Assembly: GCF_024868665.1 (NCBI RefSeq)
Contig: NC_079906.1
Location: 15,557,481 to 15,621,480, forward strand
Length of the DNA stretch: 64,000 nucleotides
Source: Triplophysa rosa
Lineage: Eukaryota > Chordata > Actinopteri > Cypriniformes > Nemacheilidae
Reading direction: 5' to 3'
Below are positions 54,986 to 64,000 of the stretch, in pieces. Below the pieces are notes generated by a model that was not told the origin of the DNA, did not search any database, and saw only the letters and a list, made by a program, of their open reading frames with translations. The first letter of the stretch is position 1. Each line of letters begins with the position of its first letter. Made by a program: the position numbers and the translations under genes.

Positions 54986-56702
54986 TCTACTGGCGCATTT
55001 ATGAATCTTAGTTTATCCCAAAACGTGAGTCCAACCCCGACCCCCATGAGCGCTGAAATACGAGCCATATCACCCCCCAACCCACCCCTTTGGAGAAAAA
55101 AAGAGGAAAAACTCCTCTGTCTCAAGAACAATCCCATCCAAACCCATCCACCCCCTGCTCTGTTTGCCCTTTTCTGTCAAGAGTTGCGCTTCTCTCTGTG
55201 CCTTTGAATGAAAGTGCATCTAAATGCCCTGTTTGGAACAGAGTAAGTGTTAAGTGTTTGACCTACAAAGTTGCACAAAGTAATCTTAGAAACTCAGGAT
55301 AACTTTAATTCAACACTTTTGAATGGACATGTATCTATACTGGAGGTGTGAGAACGGGGGTACGCTTTTTTATATTCATCTGCATTTAATGTCACAGATT
55401 GCTAATGCTAAAGCAGGTTGGCCTTCAACAACATTTCTAACGTCTACAATGTTCTTGGTAATGTTTCAGTCTTCTCAAACAAAAACTAACCTTCCATACT
55501 TGGCCGATATCTAAACTAAGCTTACATTATTCATCTGGTAGAGCTCCAACTGCTTCACACAAGTTGTTTTTGCAGTACAGTCCAAATAAATTTCCAGGGC
55601 GCCCAAAGTAGATATTTGCAAAACTTAACAACAGCTCTTTGTTACAAATCTCAAATGTATCAAATCTGTTAATCTCTTGTCGATCTTTTAAATATACAGT
55701 AGCTTTAATGTTGTTGATTGAGTTTCTACAACTTTCCTTGCCAACACCGCAGATATATTTTTGTTGTGTCTCCCCCAGTTTATTTGGCAACCACACGCTA
55801 GTTTATTTCCTTCTGCTTCTCTTTGTAACTCTTTCAGAATCCAATCACAATAAAACATCTACCATATTATCCGTCCCACTGTGGGAACAGAAGAGAAGAG
55901 AAATATTGCAATGCTCTTGAGATTAAAAGATCAAACTGTTAGAAATGAGAGAGAACGAAGGAGGCATGAAAGAGCGAAACAGGAATTAGGATATTGGAAA
56001 CTCGGCCTCTGTATGAGACATCCTGTGTATGTAGATGAGTTCAATGAAAGCAGCCATGTGCGCATATGAAAATCACTTGGACGTGTGCATGTGGTTTTGT
56101 GTGCCCGCACTTGACTCAATGTCTGTTAGCTTCATGAAGGGATACGTGTATGTGTGTAATCATCTGGGCGACTGTGCACGCACCCTTTTCGACGAGGATG
56201 TGTGTGTGTGTCTGTGGGTCCAGTATGAGGCCTGACTGTGTGCTCTGTACAACACACACACAATGCAGCTCTGTGTGCAGACCTGTGGAATGTGAGAGCG
56301 CACCGGGCAGTGGGGGAGCGGAGAGCCGTGTCTGTAGATGGAGGGAGGGTGTGGAAAGGTAGAGGGATGAAGAGAGGAGAAGGGTGGTGGCAGGAAGACG
56401 GTGAGGCTCCAGGGGTGTGTAGGGTGACTGGGTTGCTGGAGATCAGATGATGCTAGGCCTGCTGATTGGCGAAACATCGACCGTAAGCCCTGGTGACAGA
56501 AGGCCGATCCATGCCCAATGATTCAGCATTGGCCGAGGGTTTCTTGTAAATGTGGTATTTTTAGACCAATCTTGTACTGCTACAAAAATACAAGCGAATA
56601 ATAAAATAATTAATAAAAAAACTGGTGTATTAAACCATGAAACACAAATGGTCCGGTTTATGTGCCATGGCTTCACATCAGTGGACATGCTAGTAATCTG
56701 TA

Positions 56703-57008
56703 ATTAAAGGGATAGTTCACCCAAAAATGAAAAATCATCATGTACTCACCTTTATGTGTTTCCAAACCTGTTTGACTTTCTTTCTTCTGTAGAACACAAA
56801 AGAACACATTTTAAAGAACGTTGGTAACCAAACAACATTGGTCCCCATTGACTTCCATTGTATGGACACAAAACCACTAATACTGTAGACATTTCTCAAA
56901 ATATCTTTTTTGTCTTCCACAGAAAAAAAAGTAATAAACAGATTTTGAACAACATGAGGATAAGTAAATGATGACAGAATTTTCATTTTTTAGTAAACTA
57001 TCCCTATA
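56703..57008. mobile_element. TTAA-type MITE, copy 8
   Basis: Left TTAAAGGGATAGTTCACCCA, right TTTTAGTAAACTATCCCTAT. Interior contains CCAAACCTGTTTGACTTTCT and CCATTGACTTCCATTGTATG, both family hallmarks. Confidence 0.87.
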
Positions 57009-59592
57009 AAGTGCTAAAAGCACATCCACAGTACATCTCACAAAAATATAATTTGAATACCCTCCAAGATGGGATATTTGATCTGTTTCTCAATTACACT
57101 TTTACAGACTGTGTGCTCTCTCATATTTGTGGACAATAAACTAACATATTCTGTGATTTTTCGCAGTGAGTATAATCAAACTGTGACAGCCGTGGGAACC
57201 CATACTGTTCTGTTTGATATTACAGTCCACGTTGGGGGGCTGAAGGCGCTCTTTATGTTTGGTCTCATGAAGCTTCCTATTTATTCTCATAACTTTTGAG
57301 AAAATCTATGGCAAACAGAGGGACGGCTTCCTAGGACGCAGGATTTTCGACAGCAGTTTCTGAATGAGGAATCCCCATCGACAGTGCGATTTAGTCCTCA
57401 GCTAAGCTTAATACGTCTAGGACACCACCCACCAGCCAGATTTAACAGCTCCCCTTTGACTTTTCATTTCTGATCCAGATCTGATTTCATCAAAATGATG
57501 TAAATGAATAGTTAGGACCACAGGCTTCTGCAATATTTCCTCAAATCAGTGCTGAGAATATAACAGAAGCTGTTGTTTTATTTTTGTTGAACCAATACTG
57601 TTTACCAATGCTGGACCTTAGAACACACACAAAATGATTACTTAAACAAAACAAACATTCACCACAAGGCTCTGCATTCTTAGCAGCTCCCTGGTATACT
57701 TATGAGGTTGAGACCTTATCTTGTGAACTATCCTGAGAAACTGACCCTGTTTGTGGACATTGCAGATCCAGGTTCTCAAAGAATTCAGGTGGTATGTGGA
57801 TATTTAGTTATATAAAAACACAAGTGTTGAATTCATTGTACATGTGGATCCATTGGTTTATTGTTCAAAAATACGTATAGAGCATTCAACAGTGAGTATC
57901 AAAGAAAGTCAAACTATAAACTATGATCATATTTGGTTGCAATGCGTAATACAACATCATATGTCAATAATGAAAAACTAATATATTTTGAATATGCTTT
58001 TAGTTTTGTTTCTGCCTATTAATATCGTATGTTCTTAGTTATTCAGACAAACTGCATACGAATGCTATATACCTATGGCAGTTCTGTCCAGTACACAGAT
58101 CACAGAATCTTGGGAGAGGAAGATGGAGGGGAGAGGGGTGGCTTAAGATGGAGCAGGTAGACAAAGCCAGCATTCATGGACACCGAGAAGGAATGAAAAA
58201 CATTCTCCACCAAGAGAAGCATGGTCATCAGTAGGGCATGGGTTAGGGTGTGTGCATGTGTGCATGAATGTGTGTGTGCCAACACGAAAGGATATGGTTC
58301 GAGAGAAATGGGTGTCTGATATGATGATAGGTGGATGTAGGCTAATTGTACACTAGGTGGCCTCCACCCAATATCTACCAGCTGCAGTGGAGCTGCTATA
58401 AGGAAGACAAATTGCATAGGTAATGAGAAGAAGGCCAATTTCTCATTCTTTGTGTGTGTATGTATGTGTGAGTTGGGGGTGGAAGTTTGTGACCGGTCCC
58501 CAAAGACAACAAGACAATGGCCCACACAGCCTCTGTGGAATGCACTGAAAAAGGGTTCACAGGCAATTCGGTCGGTGTTAAAATTCCATAGAACTGAAAA
58601 GAGAAAACCATTGACTTATTTTTATGCTCCTTTACAAACACCAAATTGAGGTTGTAAATAAATCTCCCAGTGCTACTGATCTGGCATTCAGCTGTAAGAG
58701 GTGAGGTCTTGTGGTGCTGATTCTGTGTGCGTTTATAGAGGTGTGTTGGTGTGGCCTGCCCCCTACAGGCGAAAGGAGGTAGCGAAAGGGCTCTTTTGAC
58801 TGAAAAGGTGACTGCCGTGTCGACCTTATGACCCTGAAAGGGATCTAATAAGATTATGTTGTAGTAATGAACAACTAGCCTCCAACATATAAATCCCAAG
58901 GTGTAAATTCACATAGCAAACGCTGAACGTTTTATATTCATGTATGGACGCACCTGTGCATAAGAATATAGTTACACCTATGTCCACCAGGGGGAGCCAA
59001 AAATATACACATACAAATGACATACATGGGCTAGACTGTTAGAGGTAGGTGAGGGAAGTTACAAAATCAAACAAAATCCACACCCTAAAAACATTAAGGG
59101 CACAGCAGATTTGGTCAAAATGCCACTTGGATCTGATACATGTGACCCTAAGCAAAGGCTGACATAGTTACCCATAAGTCATGGTGACCCAAATGACGTC
59201 CCAGAAGATCTAGAATATCACTGGTATGATCTTTAAAGAAAAATAACCTGAAACCTTGTCTCAGCCCCAGGAATATTACATAACCAGCCTCCTCACCAGG
59301 CTGGAGGGAGGGGTGCTATTACATTTTTATGGCCTATCCCCATGAATTCAAGAAACATCTTTTAGGATGATATGAAATCAAAGTAATCCCACCCCAACAA
59401 TATTTATTTTGTTCTAATCAACAATATAAATGGTAAACCAACATGATAACAATGGGAAAAAAGTGAGGTCTTCACGAGGGGTTCATCATATGCAGGGCTG
59501 GAAATAGGGGCAACGCTGGGGAACGGAGTCCAGGGAGTGAATTTCAAGGGGCGACAGAGTTCCATCTAAAAGTATAGAACATTTCCATCTTT

Positions 59593-59645
59593 ACAAAATG
59601 TGAATAAAATGAAGGGGGATGAATACTTTTGCAAGGCACAGTATG
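59593..59645 (+). mobile_element. Tc1-like transposon terminal remnant
   Basis: AAATGAAGGGGGATGAATAC then TTTTGCAAGGCACAGTATG is a familiar end sequence of fish Tc1-like elements. The matching opposite end was not found nearby, so this is a fragment. Confidence 0.5.
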
Positions 59646-60258
59646 TAATGGCCTCCAAATGATATGTACAATTTATACATTGGCCTGAATAGAGTGATAT
59701 TTTCAGCAACTATGGTTTAAAATTTTAAAATTGTTTTCTTGTTTTGTGTCATCATGCTAGTAAAATGTTGCAGTGTTAATTATAACAATTATTAATTCCT
59801 TTCAAACTAATTTATTAATATTAGGCAAATTAATTAAGACTAATTTAACAATTTATATAAAAAAATATGTTTTTATTTTGTCCAGACACAATGGATCATG
59901 GACTATGCAACATAAAATCAAGTTCTGACAGGATTAAACTGGTTGCCTTAGCAGCTCAACCAACACCCATAAACTAGTAATTTTATTTTGAATATTTCGT
60001 TGCTTCTTTATCCTCTATCCACATTAAAACAATACAAATATCAGACAAAATATAATATTCATAAAGTATATAAATTGCATAGTTTCCTCCAATCATTGAA
60101 TCATCTGCCGCTTCCGTTCTGTGATCCACTAATGTTACATCATACACAGAGTCACGCCCCTCACCCCGCCAGGGGGTGTTTCCCACCTGCGTGAGAGTTC
60201 TCGCTTTACCGGCTAAATTTGTCAACAGATATCACTCCAGTTCCTCGTGGGGTGTATG

Positions 60259-60266
60259 TATAAAGG
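60259..60266 (+). promoter_or_regulatory. gls2 TATA box candidate
   Basis: TATAAAGG 131 bp upstream of the gls2 start codon gives a likely start near 60290 and a 5' UTR of about 100 nt with no upstream ATG in a favourable context. Good consensus and position; no experimental support. Confidence 0.5.
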
Positions 60267-60396
60267 ACTTGGAATCTACTAGAAAGAAGACAAATCACGC
60301 ATAATACATACTTTTTATTTAGACTAATTTGGAGCTATTGTAGGTTATTTTTTAGGTTATTATTGTGATTTGCACAAATAAATCTCCGGACTGATT

Positions 60397-62124
60397 ATGC
60401 ATTGTGTCAAAACGCTACGAGCGTCCAGCGCTGGAATTTTGCTCATTAGAAATGCTGTAAAATGGGAGAGAGTTGCGGGATGTTGCGGAAGAACACAGAC
60501 ATCTGTGCGGCTGCTGCACACGAGCGCGTCACCTGGTCAGCATCCGCGCCATCAGCACCTGGCAACAGATACGGACTCAGCGACGTACAGGTAATTCCCT
60601 ACAGATGACGTTGCCTTATCATTGTGTTTTTGTTTTTAGAGAGTGACTGCCTCTTGCCTGCATTCAATATTTAAATAAGGGTGATTTTGATTATACAGGT
60701 GAAATTATAAAAGTAATGTTGTGTTGTTTTGTTTTGAGAACTAAGAGGGTGGTTGCTGGGTTGGAGGACCTGTTGTTCTACACCATCACCCAGGGAGAAG
60801 AGAAAATCTCTGTGGCACGTTTTCTAGCTGTGAGTAGCACAAATAAAGTCACATTGCTGATGACAACTACAGTATGTGTGTGAGATGTGCAGTGACTGTG
60901 TACACACAAAGAGAACAAAATGTAATAGTTAATATCATTTAATATAGGCTACATATTATGTATAATTCAATGCATTTAAAGTTACAGTATCTGAACTTTT
61001 TGTCCCTTTAAGGTATGACTGGTATGAGGTACATTTAGAGTTACTCAGTAACAGTCAGAAAAATGGTGGGTATTGTATAATGTTGTTACTATTAATACGC
61101 ATCAGGTTTGGGTCATGTGGTTGAACCAAGCAAGAGCTACAGTCAAATAGCCCCAACATATCCATGACAAAACATACATGGTCCAAGTTTGGATATTTGA
61201 GTTTATATTATATGGAGTAATAAATAAAAAACTATGTAAAACAAAACCTAAAACACCCAGAAACATTCACCTCTTTATTTCTACACATAGTCCTGCATAG
61301 AGAAACCAAGCATTTACATTTGTGTGTGTGTGTGTGGGAAGGGTAAACCCTACGGTATGGGGACAAAACGTCCCCACAAAGATGGCAATATCCAAAATCT
61401 TTGTCCTTGTGGGGACATTTTTTGGTCCCCATGAGGAAGCGAGCTTATAAATCATACAGAATTAACTTTTTTGAAAATCCAAAAGAGCAGACAGTTGTGT
61501 GTGATTGTTAGGGGTAGGGGATATGATATACAGTTTGTACAGTATAAAAACCATTGCGTCTATGGAATGTCCCCATAAAACATGGAAACCCAACACGTGT
61601 GTGTGTGTGTGTTCATGTTTATATTTATTACCTAAACCTGAATGCACACCAACACATGGGGACTCGTGTCACCGTGGGGACCAAAATTGAGGTCCCCATG
61701 GGCAAAAAAGCTAATAAATTGTACAGAACATTTTTTTTTAATCTAAAAATGCAAAATGTTTTCTACGATCTTTAGGTTTAAGAGTAGGGTTAGGGATAGG
61801 GGATAGAATATACAGTTTGTACAGTATAAAAAAACATTACGCCTATGGACTGTCCCCACGGCGATAGTAAACCAGACATGTGCGTGTGTGTGTGTGTGGA
61901 CTTGGTTTTTATATGTTAGTGGGGACCTAAACCTGAATGCACACCAACTCATGGGGACTCGTGTCACTGTGGGGACCAAAATTGAGGTCCCCACAGGCAC
62001 AAAATCATATAAATTGTACAGAACGATAATTTTTGAAAATCTAAAAATGCAAAAAGTTTTCTATGATCTTTAGGTTTAGGGGTTGGGTTAGAGGTAGGGG
62101 ATAAAATATACAGTTTGTACAATA

Positions 62125-62215
<91 letters not shown>

Positions 62216-64000
62216 TGTGTGTGTGTGTGTTTCAGTGCACATGGCTCCCTGAAATAGAAACAACTTCACAATCTCACACTTAAATGTCTGCTAACATATA
62301 TATGCATGATGTTCTTTTGCTATATATATGATGGTCACCCCACCAATAAATCCATCATATATCAAACAGCTTTGTGCATAACTGAAATGTAACAGCTATA
62401 TATTACTGACTGATGAAAACAAATTCATACGAAATGACTGATGGTTAAGACTATTATTAGACTAATGTAAGCACTGTCACACTGTAACACAAGTGCGTCA
62501 GATTTCAGCCATAATTAAAGATATTCATATACTGTATATCACAAGTAGCGCACATATACAGTACATACTGTAGCCTATATACAATTAATGATTTATAGGG
62601 ACAAAAACATATCACAACCCTCATATATATATATATATGTATATCTTTGTATTCCCTCTTCAAGCAAATAGTCAACTAAATATTGTACTAAACACTAAGC
62701 AATAAGCCATTTCTTTTGAAATAATAAACGGTGTGTTTATGTTTTTATAGGCCCTCAGAAGCACCGGGCTGCTCACATCGGACCCCCGTTTGAGAGACTG
62801 CATGCGACAGATTCACCATGCAGTCCTAGATTTTGTTGGAAACGCAATGATGGACCAGGAACTGTTCAGAAAGTGAGTTGGATATTCACTAAGCAATGTA
62901 ATTCTATATGCATGTGTTTATTTGTGCCTTTAAAGGGATAGTTCAAAAATGAAAATTATGTCATCATTTAATCACCCTCTTGTCATTTCAAACCTGTATG
63001 GCTTACTTTTTTCTGCAGAGCACAACAAAATATATTTTGACAAATGTTGGTAACCGAACAACAGCGGTACCCATTGACTTGCATTGGTTTTGTGTCCATA
63101 CATTAGAAGTTAATGGGTACCGCCGTTGTTTGGTTACCAACACTCTTCAAAATATCTTCTTATGTGCAGAAGAAAGTAAGCCATACAGGTTTGAAATAAC
63201 AAGCGGGTGAGTAAATGATGACAGAATTTTCATTTTTGAGTGAACTACTCCTTTGAGGAACATAGAAAAGATTTTGGTGTGCACCACTAACAGTTTACAT
63301 CAGATATGATATATGTCAGAATGTTGGCACACGCAGGGTAAACAGGAGCCCAATGTTCCTGGAAGACTGAAAATACTATTCACACACAATCATAAATCAT
63401 ACTGTCATACACAAATAAATTACCCAACTCTCTGTCCTCCAACAGTAATAGAAAAGCACCTGTCACATTTGTTTTTGCATGTGAGTGTGCGTGCGTTCTG
63501 CTGGAGCATGTGTGGAGCACCTGAGACTTGTTAAGCTGTGACACAATATCTGTTTGTCGTCTTAGTCGTAGTTTATCTCTGTATCAAACCGGCTCAGCAG
63601 TGTTAATGAACGGGGATCAAGTATCCATGGTTGGCCTTGTAAAACTCTCTTAAACACATTACACTTCACAGGTGGCTGTTTAGTCACAGTTGTGTGACAC
63701 AAGCATATGTGTGTTTGTAGATGTGTTGGCAGTAATATTGTCCTGCTGACTCAAGCCTTCCAAAGGAAGTTCATCATTCCAGATTTCGAGGCCTTTTCAT
63801 CCCTCATCAACCACCTGTATCATAACGCACAAGCTCAGGAAGGAGGAAAAGTGAGTTATATACATTTACTTCTCTGTTTAATCACCTTTATATTCACATT
63901 TATTCACAACCTCTTCTGTGTTTGTATGGGTTTGTATAGGTAGCCAACTACATCCCTCAGCTGGCAAAGTTCAGCCCTGATCTCTGGGGAGTTTCTCTGT
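60397..64000 (+). CDS. gls2: gls2, mitochondrial glutaminase (liver type), 5' part (partial gene)
   Basis: Phosphate-activated glutaminase hydrolyses glutamine to glutamate and ammonia in mitochondria. Exons: 60397-60590, 60748-60829, 62751-62872, 63721-63850 and 63940 onward (cut by the window edge). Phases agree throughout; exon 2 uses the second AG of AAGAG. The first 64 residues (MHCVKTLRASSAGILLIRNA...) are basic and Ser/Leu-rich with no acidic start, a plausible mitochondrial presequence. GLEDLLFYTITQGEEKISVA, STGLLTSDPRLRDCM, DQELFRKCVGSNIVLLTQAF, RKFIIPDFEAFSSLINHLYH and VANYIPQLAKFSPDLWGVSL follow, the N-terminal and early catalytic part of glutaminase. The catalytic Ser-x-x-Lys (in PFCLQSCVKPL) lies just beyond the window. 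The short N-terminus favours GLS2 over kidney-type GLS, which has a long Gly/Ala/Pro-rich leader. Confidence 0.9.
61320..62125. repeat. satellite-like tandem of about 290-bp units in gls2 intron 2
   Basis: Three diverged units, each with TATACAGTTTGTACAGTATA, GGTTAGG/TAGGGGATA, GTCCCCA...TGGGGAC arms and CCTAAACCTGAATGCACACC, and each joined to a (GT)n run. Repeats start near 61320, 61606 and 61896. This (GT)n-linked unit is widespread in cyprinid genomes. ORFs here are by-products. Confidence 0.8.
62126..62231. repeat. (GT)n/(GTGC)n microsatellite, about 105 bp
   Basis: Pure GT from about 62126 to 62182, then GGGC(GTGC)n, then GT again to 62231. It terminates the satellite-like array. Likely length-polymorphic. 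Confidence 0.95.
62931..63256. mobile_element. TTAA-type MITE, copy 9 (gls2 intron 3)
   Basis: Left TTAAAGGGATAGTTCAAAAA, right TTTTTGAGTGAACTACTCCT. The interior TGTATGGCTTACTTTTTTCT and GTTGGTAACCGAACAACAGC (mirrored as CGTTGTTTGGTTACCAAC) form long complementary arms. Confidence 0.85.

Larger units (their letters stand above)
54986..60258. other. divergent intergenic region between col2a1 and gls2
   Basis: About 5.3 kb. It contains a TTAA-type MITE (56703-57008), a Tc1-like terminal remnant (59593-59645), a CTCF-like motif at 58984 and AT-rich DNA. ORFs of 60-170 codons occur on both strands but overlap each other, are low in complexity or lack family resemblance, so none is called. The right end carries the gls2 promoter. 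Confidence 0.55.

Noticed and set aside
55527..55796. 89-codon minus-strand ORF upstream of col2a1
   Set aside because: It overlaps a 93-codon ORF on the other strand, has no recognised motif and no splice neighbours; probably chance.
58100..58899. Two long minus-strand ORFs (141 and 167 codons) between col2a1 and gls2
   Set aside because: They overlap in different frames, contain His-Thr-rich runs from CA repeats and show no domain similarity.
61232..62269. Several ORFs within the gls2 intron
   Set aside because: All are translations of the satellite-like units and (GT)n tracts.

Overview
The window is nuclear DNA from a ray-finned fish, most likely a cyprinid. The genes have vertebrate exon-intron structure. 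The introns and spacers are full of cyprinid-type repeats: TTAA-flanked palindromic MITEs, hAT MITEs with 8-bp target duplications, tRNA-derived SINE remnants and (GT)n-linked satellite units. Species and chromosome cannot be fixed from the sequence.

Layout: (1) 40-5816, minus strand: first five coding exons of itpr3 (type 3 IP3 receptor); the gene runs off the left edge. (2) 9992-12155, plus strand: gpr37l1, an orphan class A GPCR in two coding exons, with an in-frame TGA inside its C-terminal cysteine cluster followed by about 50 still-recognisable family codons. (3) 19059-31271, minus strand: a complete 13-coding-exon CRY1-type cryptochrome; the exons I assembled sum to 1,908 nt, an exact reading frame. 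(4) 36143-54811, minus strand: a complete 54-exon col2a1 (type II procollagen); the exons sum to 4,473 nt (1,490 residues). It includes the 210-bp von Willebrand C exon 2, a 17-bp exon 3, helix exons of 33, 45, 54, 78, 99, 102, 108 and 162 bp, and four C-propeptide exons. (5) 60397-64000, plus strand: first five exons of a liver-type glutaminase (gls2), running off the right edge.

itpr3 and gpr37l1 are divergent, gpr37l1 and cry converge, cry and col2a1 are in tandem, and col2a1 and gls2 are divergent. The genes are functionally unrelated (calcium release, glial/neuronal GPCR, circadian repressor, cartilage matrix, glutamine catabolism), so this is an ordinary syntenic block and not a pathway cluster.

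The points most worth checking are the gpr37l1 TGA (nonsense mutation, readthrough or recoding); two conserved features missing from the col2a1 C-propeptide (an interchain cysteine and the N-glycosylation sequon); a conserved-looking SOX9-type enhancer in col2a1 intron 1; an overlapping E'-box/D-box beside the probable cry promoter; and a GC-AG intron in cry. I saw no evidence for a wholly new kind of genetic system. Exon borders were placed by eye from splice consensus, reading phase and family conservation.
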